From: Pseudomonas gingeri
Lineage (GTDB): Bacteria > Pseudomonadota > Gammaproteobacteria > Pseudomonadales > Pseudomonadaceae
Direction of reading: 5' to 3'
Assembly: GCF_013386115.1 (NCBI RefSeq)
Contig: NZ_JACAOR010000014.1
Location: forward strand, 1 to 64,000
DNA length: 64,000 nucleotides
Of the stretch, positions 1 to 7,556 are shown piece after piece (within the stretch, counting starts at the first letter, position 1; each line of letters begins with the position of its first letter). A program made the translations under genes and the position numbers. The notes beneath the pieces were generated by a model. The model made no database searches, was not told the DNA's origin, and saw only the letters and a program-made list of their open reading frames with translations.

Positions 1-66
1 TCCGACTTATTCAACAGAATCGGCCGAGAGCGGTCTACCGCGAGAATTTATATTGTCCATCGTTTG

Positions 67-187
67 GCTTACTCGCCGCGACCAGAAACTCCTGGCGGGC
101 GAGGGCGGGCAGGCTGGCCGGTGCGCCAGCCGCCTTGGCTTCGGCCTCGGGGTTGGCGCACCAGAGCTGGATGGCGAGGTAGATCAG
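67..187 (-). pseudogene. Remnant of a LysE/RhtB-family exporter gene
   Basis: Read on the minus strand, this stretch encodes about 40 residues with no start or stop of its own. The run contains IYLAIQLW, then an Ala/Pro-rich linker, then ARQEFLVAAS, which matches the middle of LysE/RhtB exporters (the YL-W-x-x-QLW helix followed by the RxxFLVAAxNPKA segment). Homology stops abruptly at both ends and the flanks do not continue the frame. It is not a piece of the intact LysE gene just downstream, which is on the other strand and differs in sequence. The identification rests on pattern memory over a short segment, so it is moderate at best. Confidence 0.45.
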
Positions 188-342
188 ATATAATCATTAC
201 TGGCCAACTTTTTAGATGCCGTCAAAAGGATTATTTAACCTCTCCATCCCTGACTGTAGCGGCCAAATCCATCCTCACTGTATCTGCTTCTGCCTGACTA
301 ACGCCGGTTAGCATGACTCCTTCCCCGAGGAAGTATTACCCC

Positions 343-969
343 ATGCCGGACGCCACCAATCTCTACCTGTTCATTGTTGCCGCCTTGCTGTTGCTGGTTG
401 TTCCCGGCCCTAACATGGCTATCGTCACCAGCCATGCGGTTGCCCACGGCTGGCGCTTCGGCCTCGCCGCCGCTCTGGGAATAACCCTGGCCGATGTGCT
501 GATGACCGTCGCGGTGAGCACGGGTCTTGGTGCGCTGGTCATGAGCTGGGCTCCGGCATTTGACTTGCTGCGGTGGGCCGGTGCTTGCTATCTGATGTGG
601 TTGGCCTGGCAGGCCTTGAAGACTTCCCCTGCGGATACGGATACTCAAGCCACGCAGGCTTCGATGCGCAAGATTTTTGCCCGAGCCACGCTCAACAGCC
701 TGCTGAACCCCAAGGCGCTGTTGTTCTTCATGGTGTTCCTGCCACAGTTCGTCACCGTGGGTAGCAGCATCACCTCGCAACTGATGTTCCTGGGGTTGCT
801 GCTCGCGCTGATCGCATTGATCTTCCATTCCCTGCTCGGCTTATGCGCCGGACGTCTGCATGGGCGCCTGCGCGAAGGCGTACTCTCCAAACGCCTTGGT
901 GCGTATAGCTTCGCTGTGGTGATGACAGCTCTGGCGGTACGTTTACTGGTGCTCAACCGGCAGGGTTGA
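343..969 (+). CDS. LysE/RhtB family amino acid exporter
   Basis: A 208-residue inner-membrane protein of the usual LysE/RhtB length, predicted to export an amino acid or related metabolite. The N-terminal helix ends in the family signature PGPNM (about residues 20-24), followed by a small-residue-rich second helix, the YLMWLAWQAL segment, and the SLLNPKALLFF motif in the middle, with two to three more helices to the C-terminus. An in-frame ATG lies 30 bp upstream, but the start used here has GAGGAA at 327-332 at good spacing and gives the conventional N-terminus. It stands alone, with an inactive LysE remnant upstream and repeats downstream. The substrate cannot be told from sequence. Confidence 0.9.
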   Translation: MPDATNLYLFIVAALLLLVVPGPNMAIVTSHAVAHGWRFGLAAALGITLADVLMTVAVSTGLGALVMSWAPAFDLLRWAGACYLMWLAWQALKTSPADTDTQATQASMRKIFARATLNSLLNPKALLFFMVFLPQFVTVGSSITSQLMFLGLLLALIALIFHSLLGLCAGRLHGRLREGVLSKRLGAYSFAVVMTALAVRLLVLNRQG

Positions 970-993
970 AGGCTCGCCTGGATGGTTCGACGC

Positions 994-1063
994 GGGGAAA
1001 AGGGGACAGGGGAAAAGGGGACAGATTTATTTACCGGGGAAAAGGGGACAGATTTATTTACTG
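994..1063. repeat. GGGGAAAAGGGGACA(GATTTATTTA) short repeats
   Basis: The unit GGGGAAAAGGGGACA occurs three times in tandem-like array. The last two copies are followed by GATTTATTTAC. Strings of the form GGGGACAGATTTATTT are familiar from intergenic regions of gammaproteobacteria, often near REP-associated (RAYT) tyrosine transposases; that link is from memory. No transposase gene is present here, so this is a solo or decayed copy. The next bases, reading GTCCGCTTCTGGCCGAAAGC, also look like a recurrent Pseudomonas intergenic sequence. Confidence 0.7.
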
Positions 1064-1151
1064 GGAAACAGTCCGCTTCTGGCCGAAAGCTGCCGCCCGG
1101 TCAATGCGTGTCACCGATCGAGCGGCAAGCCGGGCCGGAAGCCAGCCTCGC

Positions 1152-2021
1152 CTATTTCAACGGAACGTAAATATCCGTTTGCCATTGATCCTGCGGCGTT
1201 TCGGGAAAGACGCTCAGGTAATGGAAGAACAACGGATGATCCCGAAGCTCTTCTTTACTGGAGGGAAGCCAGTCGCGGTAAAGCGGGTAGATGGTTTCTC
1301 CGATGTAGTCAGGTGAGCCCGTATGGCGAATCACGGCACAACGCCCTGCGGGGATGACTCGTTCATGCACACCGAATTCATTGGGCAGTACGGCCTCCTT
1401 TATCTCGCCGCAAATCGCGAACCGAAAGTCCTCTGCGGACGTGGTATCGGGATTGTCGTAGGGGATGCCAAAGGAGCGGCTCAGGGCCACCGGCGACTGG
1501 CCGCTCCGCATGCGCCATTGACGGAAAAGATTGACGCTTTCACTGACGAGGCCGGGAGCCCCGCGATGCTCAAGCGCTGCCACGCGGGTTTCGGCGAACT
1601 CCACGATACGTATCTGCATGGTGATACTCCTGGAAAAGTGAGGGATAACGAATACCGCACTCCAGAGCTGCCAGTTCGGTGCCTTTGCGAACGCACTCGG
1701 CGTCATGCCGAAGGCTCGCTTGAACGCCCTTGAAAAGGCCTCGGGGCTTTCGAAGCCAGCACTGAGCGCTGTCTCCAGAACGGACTGATCAGGTGAGCCG
1801 ACCAATTGGTGCGCGGCGCGCCGAAGCCTCATCAACTGCACATACTGTGCAACCGGAACGCCGACATACGCCGTGAACTGTCGATGAAAATGGAACGCCG
1901 AGAAGTTGGCGATCCGGCTCAATGCATTCACCGACAGATCGCCTTCGAGGTACGTATCGATGTAGGCGAGCACAGCGTCGAATCGTTTTGCATAGGCATG
2001 GCTGCTACTTAAGTCAGTCAC
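1152..2021 (-). CDS. AraC family regulator with GyrI-like effector domain
   Basis: A 289-residue regulator of the Rob/SoxS-with-GyrI architecture. Residues about 10-110 form two helix-turn-helix units typical of AraC DNA-binding domains: the first contains LSVNALSRIANFSAFHFHRQF, the second FESPEAFSRAFKRAFGMTPS. After a linker, residues about 135-289 form a GyrI-like ligand-binding domain with the usual HRGAPGLV start and the C-terminal DIYVPLK ending. Such proteins usually sense small hydrophobic ligands and control efflux or detoxification genes, but no target is obvious. Translation appears to start at GTG (2019-2021) with AGGAG about 11 bases upstream; no ATG is available near the N-terminus. 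The 224 bp between this gene and metR hold no recognisable gene. Confidence 0.88.
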   Translation of the reverse strand: MTDLSSSHAYAKRFDAVLAYIDTYLEGDLSVNALSRIANFSAFHFHRQFTAYVGVPVAQYVQLMRLRRAAHQLVGSPDQSVLETALSAGFESPEAFSRAFKRAFGMTPSAFAKAPNWQLWSAVFVIPHFSRSITMQIRIVEFAETRVAALEHRGAPGLVSESVNLFRQWRMRSGQSPVALSRSFGIPYDNPDTTSAEDFRFAICGEIKEAVLPNEFGVHERVIPAGRCAVIRHTGSPDYIGETIYPLYRDWLPSSKEELRDHPLFFHYLSVFPETPQDQWQTDIYVPLK

Positions 2022-2245
2022 CGAACGAAAACTCCTGAAGATGCGGTGAGCAATAGCATCCGCCTTTGCGCCCTCGATGTTCCTAGCCGGGTTTGCTCTG
2101 ATTGGGTTTGGCCTCGCAGTGGAGAGCTGCCGCTTCGCTCACTGCGCAGGGGTCAATCTGTTGCGTCGACCGGTTGAATCCACAACCCCAAGCAGACACT
2201 CACGGACGCTGTATCTAGAGCGACAGGTCTGAACGCGGAGTGCTA

Positions 2246-3163
2246 TTAACGAACCGCGCTGATGCCTTCCAGCGTCGAGAAAGAAGTATCTTTCGCCGTC
2301 AGTAAAAAGTCTTGCATGTATGGCGTTGCCAGCATGTCTGAACGCACCGCAGCGAACAGAGTCGGAAACAAGCCGTTGTCGCCCAGGCGCCGCGCTGTGA
2401 CATAACCACGAGACGTGTATTCGTATAGCGCCCAGTTCGGCAAGCAGCAAACGCCCCTACCTGATGCCACTAATTGCATCATCATCACGGTCATCTCTGA
2501 CGTTCGAACGTTGAGTGGCTCGACATCGGCTGGATCGAGGAAGCGTGTGAAGATATCCAGGCGGTCCCGTTCGATGGGGTAGGTGATCAGCGTGAAGGGT
2601 TTCAAGTCGATTGGCAGAATGACGTTTTTTCCAACCAGTGGATGGTGATTATCCACTGCCAGTAATGCTTCATAGGCAAACAGCGGCACGTAGGTAATGC
2701 CGTTCAGGTTGATTGGATCGGATGTTACGACCAGATCCAGATCCCCACGAGCCAGTGCAGGTAGTGGTGCGAAAGAAAACCCTGATGCCAGATCCATCTC
2801 TACCTCGGGCCATGAGGTCCTGAAGGCGTCGATGGCTGGCATTAACCACTGAAAGCAGCTGTGGCACTCAATAGCCATGTGCAAACGTCCAGCGGAGCCC
2901 CCCGCTAGCCGGCTGAAATCGCGTTCGGCTTCCCTCAGCAATGGCAGGACTTCGTCAGCCAGTCTCAGCAATCTCAGGCCCGCGCTGGTAAAGCGCATCG
3001 GCTTTGATTTGCGCGTGAACAATGTCATTCCCATCCGCTCTTCCAACTCCTTCATCTGATGGGAAATGGCTGACTGAGTAAGATTCAGGCGCTCAGCCGT
3101 TTCAACCAGGCTGCTGGTGTCACGCATGGCTTGAACGGTTTTAAGATGACGAATATCGATCAT
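2246..3163 (-). CDS. metR: MetR, LysR-type activator of methionine synthesis
   Basis: A 305-residue LysR-type regulator that aligns through its length with enterobacterial MetR. It opens MIDIRHLKTVQAMRD, has the winged HTH with the LNLTQSAISHQMKELEERMG recognition region, the RKSKPMRFTSAG segment, and the highly characteristic AIECHSCFQWLMPA motif at the start of the effector domain, where homocysteine is the known co-inducer. It is divergent from mesX-mesD, a methionine synthase system, which supports the assignment and suggests direct regulation across the 524-bp intergenic region. The start is the first ATG; no strong Shine-Dalgarno is visible. A few residues at the C-terminus differ from the enterobacterial proteins, as expected. 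Confidence 0.93.
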   Translation of the reverse strand: MIDIRHLKTVQAMRDTSSLVETAERLNLTQSAISHQMKELEERMGMTLFTRKSKPMRFTSAGLRLLRLADEVLPLLREAERDFSRLAGGSAGRLHMAIECHSCFQWLMPAIDAFRTSWPEVEMDLASGFSFAPLPALARGDLDLVVTSDPINLNGITYVPLFAYEALLAVDNHHPLVGKNVILPIDLKPFTLITYPIERDRLDIFTRFLDPADVEPLNVRTSEMTVMMMQLVASGRGVCCLPNWALYEYTSRGYVTARRLGDNGLFPTLFAAVRSDMLATPYMQDFLLTAKDTSFSTLEGISAVR

Positions 3164-3241
3164 AATTATGAATAAAATTTGAGTTGAGTGGTATTAGGAT
3201 TAGTTTGCCTCACCATAGATCAATTAACGACAATGGGTCCA

Positions 3242-3463
3242 GCGAAAGGCATGGAGCCTGAACCTGAGCGTGGCGTGCGTTGCACGCTGTGCTTTGAGCG
3301 TACGGTCCTGTACGCCTTCGAACATGGCTTCAGCGTCATCAGCAGTTCGTTGTGGATTTCTCGTTGGAAAGACATGAAGCAGATCACCGATAGCGGTATC
3401 CGCAGCACACGGAAATACCCCGACGCCACTGATTGGGATTACAGATGGCGCAAGAGTGGTGGC
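3242..3463 (+). pseudogene. queH: Decayed fragment of queH (epoxyqueuosine reductase)
   Basis: This frame encodes a C-terminal portion of the QueH (DUF208) family, the alternative epoxyqueuosine reductase of tRNA queuosine synthesis. Visible family features are AKGMEPEPERG, RCTLCFERT, a Tyr-Ala-x-Glu-His-Gly-Phe segment, LWISRWKDMKQI and WDYRWRKSGG. The N-terminal half with its cysteine pairs is missing. Three or four residues that normally sit between RCxxCF and ERT are deleted, and the frame diverges after the WRKxGG motif. It therefore cannot encode a working enzyme. It sits between divergent metR and mesX, displaced from any queuosine gene, and may now serve only as promoter-region DNA. 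Confidence 0.75.
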
Positions 3464-3523
3464 GTCGCTCGTGATCGAAGCGGTCACGCAGATCCGCCAT
3501 CATGAGCGCGACTAATGATTTTT

Positions 3524-3536
3524 TGAAATCAATTCG
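3524..3536. promoter_or_regulatory. Possible MetR site upstream of mesX
   Basis: TGAAATCAATTCG resembles the enterobacterial MetR consensus TGAANNWNNTTCA but fails at the central W and the final A. It lies about 150 bp upstream of mesX in the metR-mesX divergent region. A second degenerate match, TGAATAAAATTTG, overlaps the metR promoter near 3169. Both are weak and rest on the E. coli consensus. Confidence 0.3.
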
Positions 3537-3687
3537 TTTTTGTTCATACAGCCTCCCTGCTTAAAATGCGTGCAGCTCTTCACAATGGTCGATCTACAGG
3601 CTGCCGAGTGAAGGAACAGAAAGTTGATCAAAGCTGAAAGAAGCAAGACGCCAGTTCAGCTTTGTCGAAATACAGGTGCGGGTCACG

Positions 3688-4671
3688 ATGAAAAACGAAT
3701 TCACATTTGCTATCAAGAGCATTTGTTTCGATGAGAACTATTGTCCGTCGGACAAGACGCGGATTACCACCAACTTTGCCAATCTGGCGCGAGGAGAGAG
3801 TCGTCAGGAGAATTTGCGTAACACCCTGAAGATGATCGACAACCGCTTCAACACTCTGGCGCATTGGGACAATCCTGAAGGTGATCGTTACACGGTCGAG
3901 CTGGAAATCATTTCCGCTGAAATGAATATCGATGCGCATCTCAGTGGTAATGCCATCCCGTTGATCGAGGTGTTGAAAACCACCATCGTTGACAGGAAAA
4001 CCAACGAGCGCATCGAGGGCATTGTCGGAAACAACTTCTCCTCCTATGTGCGGGATTACGATTTCAGTGTCGTGTTGCTGGAGCACAACAAGAATCAGGC
4101 CGGGTTCAGTACGCCAGACGGTTTCGGCGATCTGCACGGCAAGCTGTTCAAATGCTTCGTCAACTCGGACGCCTACAGAGAGCACTTCAAAAAGCCACCT
4201 GTCATCTGCCTGAGCGTTTCGAGCAGCAGAACTTACCAGCGCACCGAGAACCAGCATCCTGTACTGGGTGTTGAATATCAGCAGGATGAATATTCCCTGA
4301 CGGATGAATACTTCAAAAAGATGGGCTTGAAGGTCCGCTATTTCATGCCGCCGAACAGTGCAGCGCCGTTGGCTTTCTATTTCTCCGGCGATTTGCTCGA
4401 TGATTACAGCAATCTTGAGCTGATCGGTACGATCAGCACGATGGACACTTTCCAGAAGATCTATCGCCCCGAGATTTACAACGCGAATTCCGCGGCCGGG
4501 AAAGTCTATCAGCCCAGCTTGAAACACCAGGACTACTCGTTGACTCGAATCGTGTACGACCGAGATGAGCGCAGTCGTCTGGCTGTTGAGCAGGGGAAGT
4601 TTGCTGGAGAGCACTTCATCAAGCCTTATCAGACCATTCTTGAGCAATGGTCTGCCAGTTACGCTCTTTGA
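3688..4671 (+). CDS. mesX: MesX, DUF1852 partner of methionine synthase MesD
   Basis: A 327-residue soluble protein of the DUF1852 family. DUF1852 proteins occur next to the core-MetE protein MesD, and the published work on folate-independent methionine synthases (Price et al., 2021) reports that MesD needs MesX and oxygen to make methionine. The protein begins MKNEFTFAIKSICFDE, contains the N-x-R-x-x-T-LAHW-DNPEGDRY segment near residues 50-70, and ends in KPYQTILEQWS. No signal peptide or membrane segment is seen. A GTG 12 bp upstream is in frame, but the ATG chosen has AGGTG at suitable spacing. It is the first gene of a three-gene operon with mesD and a flavin reductase, divergent from metR. 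The chemical step it carries out remains unknown to me; an oxygenase role is an inference from the literature. Confidence 0.9.
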   Translation: MKNEFTFAIKSICFDENYCPSDKTRITTNFANLARGESRQENLRNTLKMIDNRFNTLAHWDNPEGDRYTVELEIISAEMNIDAHLSGNAIPLIEVLKTTIVDRKTNERIEGIVGNNFSSYVRDYDFSVVLLEHNKNQAGFSTPDGFGDLHGKLFKCFVNSDAYREHFKKPPVICLSVSSSRTYQRTENQHPVLGVEYQQDEYSLTDEYFKKMGLKVRYFMPPNSAAPLAFYFSGDLLDDYSNLELIGTISTMDTFQKIYRPEIYNANSAAGKVYQPSLKHQDYSLTRIVYDRDERSRLAVEQGKFAGEHFIKPYQTILEQWSASYAL

Positions 4672-4701
4672 GTCATTGAAAATACAAGGTTTTAATCGGC
4701 T

Positions 4702-5730
4702 ATGAAAAAACTGTTACCGACTTCAACTGCTGGCAGCTTGCCTAAACCTTCCTGGCTCGCACAGCCTGAAACCCTCTGGTCGCCCTGGAAATTGCAGGAT
4801 GAAGGGTTGATCGAGGGCAAACAGGATGCATTGCGCCTGGCGCTGCAAGAGCAGCAGCACGCTGGCATCGATATCGTCAGTGACGGCGAACAGACGCGTC
4901 AGCACTTTGTGACCACATTTATCGAGCACCTCGAAGGGGTCGATTTCGAAAAGCGCGAAACCGTCAGGATTCGCGATCGCTACGATGCCAGCGTACCCAC
5001 GGTGGTGGGGGCTGTTGCCCGCAAGAAGCCAGTTTTTGTAGAAGACGCGAAGTTCCTGCGTCAACAAACCGGGCAACCGATCAAATGGGCTCTGCCAGGC
5101 CCCATGACCATGATCGACACGCTCTTTGATGCCCACTACAAGAGTCGTGAAAAGCTGGCTTGGGAGTTCGCCAGGATCCTCAACCAGGAGGCCAGGGAAC
5201 TCGAAGCTGCTGGCGTCGACATCATTCAATTCGATGAGCCTGCATTCAATGTGTTCTTCGATGAGGTGAACGAGTGGGGCGTTGCCACCCTGGAACGGGC
5301 CATCGAAGGACTCAAATGCGAAACGGCAGTGCATATCTGTTACGGCTACGGCATCAAGGCCAACACCGACTGGAAAAAGACCTTGGGTTCAGAATGGCGC
5401 CAGTATGAAGAGGCGTTCCCCAAGTTGCAGAAATCAAGCATCGATATCGTCTCGCTGGAGTGCCATAACTCTCACGTTCCAATGGATCTGATCGAACTCA
5501 TTCGCGGCAAGAAAGTGATGGTCGGTGCCATCGACGTGGCAAACCATACCATTGAGACGCCTGAGGAAGTGGCCAATACCCTGCGCAAGGCACTTCAGTT
5601 CGTCGATGCCGACAAGCTCTATCCATGCACCAACTGCGGCATGGCGCCATTGCCTCGCCAGGTAGCAAGGGGCAAGTTGAATGCGTTGAGCGCCGGTGCA
5701 GAGATCATCCGCAAAGAGCTGTCGAACTAG
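4702..5730 (+). CDS. mesD: MesD, core-MetE type methionine synthase
   Basis: A 342-residue protein equal to the C-terminal catalytic half of cobalamin-independent methionine synthase MetE, without the N-terminal folate-binding half. The zinc ligands expected from MetE are present: His211 and Cys213 in HICYGYG, Glu253 in SLECHNS and Cys312 in CTNCGMAPL. The homocysteine-side motif SDGEQTR lies at residues 60-66 and the QFDEPAF motif at about 176-182. Genomic pairing with mesX identifies the MesD family, which transfers a methyl group to homocysteine from a donor that is not methyl-folate; the donor is not established. The gene follows mesX by 30 bp and precedes a flavin reductase by 8 bp. Regulation by MetR is likely from position. 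Confidence 0.92.
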   Translation: MKKLLPTSTAGSLPKPSWLAQPETLWSPWKLQDEGLIEGKQDALRLALQEQQHAGIDIVSDGEQTRQHFVTTFIEHLEGVDFEKRETVRIRDRYDASVPTVVGAVARKKPVFVEDAKFLRQQTGQPIKWALPGPMTMIDTLFDAHYKSREKLAWEFARILNQEARELEAAGVDIIQFDEPAFNVFFDEVNEWGVATLERAIEGLKCETAVHICYGYGIKANTDWKKTLGSEWRQYEEAFPKLQKSSIDIVSLECHNSHVPMDLIELIRGKKVMVGAIDVANHTIETPEEVANTLRKALQFVDADKLYPCTNCGMAPLPRQVARGKLNALSAGAEIIRKELSN

Positions 5731-5738
5731 GATTTAGC

Positions 5739-6260
5739 ATGTCACTCCCTGCCACTGAGACAGTTACTGCCATTGAGCCCGTGAGCTTTCGTGAGGCGCT
5801 CGGACACTACGCTTCCGGTATTACGGTGATTACATCGCACACCGGTGACGAGCCGATTGGCTTTACGTGTCAGTCGTTCTATAGCGTGTCGATGAACCCG
5901 CCGCTGGTGTCGTTCAGTGTCATGCGCAGTTCGGCCAGTTATCCGAAAATTCGCGAGGCGGGTCGATTCGCAGTCAATATTCTATCCGGTGAACAGGTCA
6001 GGATTTCCAACCAGTTCGCTCGCCGGGGCACGGATAAATGGCAGGGAATCGAATGGCAGCAATCACCGCTGGGCAATCCGGTTATTGCCGACAGTCTGCA
6101 TTGGCTGGATTGTGAAATTCACGCTGAATATGTTGCGGGTGATCATGTGATCGTGATTGGTGAAGTGAAAGCGTTAAACCTGCATAAAGCCGACGCGGCG
6201 CAGCCGTTGCTGTATTTCAAAGGGCAGTACCGCAATTTGGCGGCACACGGCGCCGTTTGA
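5739..6260 (+). CDS. Flavin reductase-like, FMN-binding domain protein
   Basis: A 173-residue protein of the flavin reductase-like FMN-binding split-barrel family, as in HpaC and other small components of two-component monooxygenases. Visible are FREALGHYASGITVIT at residues 15-30, the GFTCQSFYSVSMNPPLVSFSV stretch that binds flavin, and the C-terminal PLLYFKGQYRNL. It would supply reduced flavin using NAD(P)H. A longer frame begins upstream inside mesD, but the ATG at 5739 gives the family N-terminus. It starts 8 bp after mesD and is almost certainly co-transcribed. In context it probably feeds reduced flavin to MesX or MesD, which would explain the oxygen need reported for that system; this partnership is inference. 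Confidence 0.85.
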   Translation: MSLPATETVTAIEPVSFREALGHYASGITVITSHTGDEPIGFTCQSFYSVSMNPPLVSFSVMRSSASYPKIREAGRFAVNILSGEQVRISNQFARRGTDKWQGIEWQQSPLGNPVIADSLHWLDCEIHAEYVAGDHVIVIGEVKALNLHKADAAQPLLYFKGQYRNLAAHGAV

Positions 6261-6283
6261 GCGAAGAGTCTCTGGCAGTGTGT

Positions 6284-6310
6284 AACGGAGTGGCCAGAGG
6301 TCACTCCGTT
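6284..6310 (+). terminator. Hairpin after the mes operon
   Basis: AACGGAGTG and CACTCCGTT form a perfect 9-bp stem around a 9-base loop, 24 bp after the flavin reductase stop. Only a short T-rich tail (GCTTTGT) follows, so termination may be partial. Confidence 0.6.
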
Positions 6311-6339
6311 GCTTTGTATTGACGCGACCACCCGGCTAA

Positions 6340-6408
6340 TCACAACGCTCGCACCGGAATGCACAGCTCGCCGTCGAGCTCACCGGCTACCGGATCGTAG
6401 TGGGCGTC
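6340..6408 (-). pseudogene. Possible tail of an AraC/GyrI-type regulator
   Basis: On the minus strand these bases encode about 22 residues, DAHYDPVAGELDGELCIPVRAL, written here as DAHYDPVAGE then LDGELCIPVRAL, followed by a stop. The pattern YDP-x-x-GELD-x-E-x-x-IPV is typical of the C-terminal strand of GyrI-like effector domains. The frame is cut off immediately upstream, where a repeat element begins. It is too short for certainty. The rest of 6311-6717 holds no intact gene. Confidence 0.3.
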
Positions 6409-6413
6409 CTTCG

Positions 6414-6436
6414 ATCGTTCCCACGCTCTGCGTGGT
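6414..6436. repeat. Truncated CGTTCCCACGCTCTGCGTGG repeat
   Basis: The motif GATCGTTCCCACGCTCTGCGTGG is an interspersed repeat I recognise from Pseudomonas intergenic regions, normally continuing as GAATGC. CCACGC and GCGTGG form a small hairpin. Here it is followed by an imperfect echo (GATGCTCTGCGTCAT) at about 6449-6463. No transposase is near. Confidence 0.55.
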
Positions 6437-6717
6437 CATGCAGCCCATGATGCTCTGCGTCATATCACCACGGTTTTTGTCATGTGCGTCCTGCTTTAGG
6501 AGAGCCTGGGAGAAGCGTGTCCGACATCATCTTTTTTGCATGATCATGGTCTCGGATCAAGCTTGCCCATTCTTCCGGGGAATAATAGAAATGCCCGGGA
6601 GCGCTCTACAACGCAGGTGTATCCGTCAGTAACTTTGAGCTCCTGGGCCGCTAACCCGCGAACCAGCCTCGATGGACGCGCCACTTCGCGTTCATCATCT
6701 TACTGACGGAGAGCAAC

Positions 6718-7392
6718 ATGAATTTGCAAGCAAGACTCGACGCGTTCAGGGCCGATTTCGAGGCCGGCAAGCCTCCTTATCATGCGCCTCGCGTGGTCGT
6801 CGAAACGATGCACAAGGCAACCGCCGAGCTGAAGGCCAGCGGCCAGGCCGAGCGAGCCAGGAAGGTCGGCGACAAGGCCCCGTCGTTCACTCTCAGAGAC
6901 CCGGACGGTAAAACCGTCTCGTCGGCGGAACTGCTCGCAAAAGGGCCGCTGGTGGTCAGCTTTTATCGCGGAGTCTGGTGCCCGTACTGCAACCTGGAGT
7001 TGCAAGCACTGCAGGCTAGCCTGCCCGAATTCGAAAAGCTGGGTGCCAGCCTGGTCGCGATCTCGCCGCAGACCGCCCCCAATAGCCGGCGCTCCGTTCG
7101 TGACAATGAAGTCACGTTCCCGATCCTTTCGGATGAAAAAGGCAAGGTAGGTGAGGCTTTCGGTCTGAAATTCAAGCTGCCCGATTATCTGGTCGAACTG
7201 TACAAGAGCTTCAAGAACGACCTGCCGAACTTCAATGACGATCCTGAGTGGACCCTGCCGATGCCGGCGCGTTACGTCATCGCCCAGGACGGCACGATCG
7301 TGTATGCCGAAGTCAATCCCGACTATACACAGCGCCCGGATCCCTCTGAACTGCTGCCGGCGCTGCGCAAGGCCAGCATGATCGAGACCTGA
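6718..7392 (+). CDS. Peroxiredoxin-like AhpC/TSA family protein
   Basis: A 224-residue thioredoxin-fold protein of the AhpC/TSA-Redoxin group. An N-terminal helical extension of about 45 residues precedes the GDKAPSFTLRDPDGK start of the fold. The redox site is Cys88-Pro-Tyr-Cys91 in RGVWCPYCNLEL, a CxxC of the bacterioferritin-comigratory/Prx-like type, with LVAISPQ about 30 residues later. It probably reduces peroxides or protein thiols in the cytoplasm; no signal peptide is present. GGAGAG precedes the ATG at normal spacing. It is the first of three same-strand genes with an old yellow enzyme and an exported crotonase-like protein, spaced by 164 and 136 bp, so co-transcription is possible but not certain. 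Confidence 0.85.
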   Translation: MNLQARLDAFRADFEAGKPPYHAPRVVVETMHKATAELKASGQAERARKVGDKAPSFTLRDPDGKTVSSAELLAKGPLVVSFYRGVWCPYCNLELQALQASLPEFEKLGASLVAISPQTAPNSRRSVRDNEVTFPILSDEKGKVGEAFGLKFKLPDYLVELYKSFKNDLPNFNDDPEWTLPMPARYVIAQDGTIVYAEVNPDYTQRPDPSELLPALRKASMIET

Positions 7393-7556
7393 GCCTGCAT
7401 GGTCGATGGCGCTGAAGGACCGGTGTATCCGGGCCGACACGATCAGCTCGGGCGCGATCGACACTCCCATCATTGACAGCCGGGTCTCCTCCTCCGAGGA
7501 GGCCGCAGCGCTTCGTCCCCAAGTCTCGACGCCCCCATTAAAAACGAGAATGAATC

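Noticed and set aside
994..1063. Possible CRISPR array
   Set aside because: The units are 15-26 bp, directly adjacent and lack unique spacers; no cas genes are near.
3464..3687. Riboswitch (SAM or cobalamin) before mesX
   Set aside because: I looked for conserved cores and a terminator/antiterminator pair and saw none; the divergent MetR gene is a simpler regulator.
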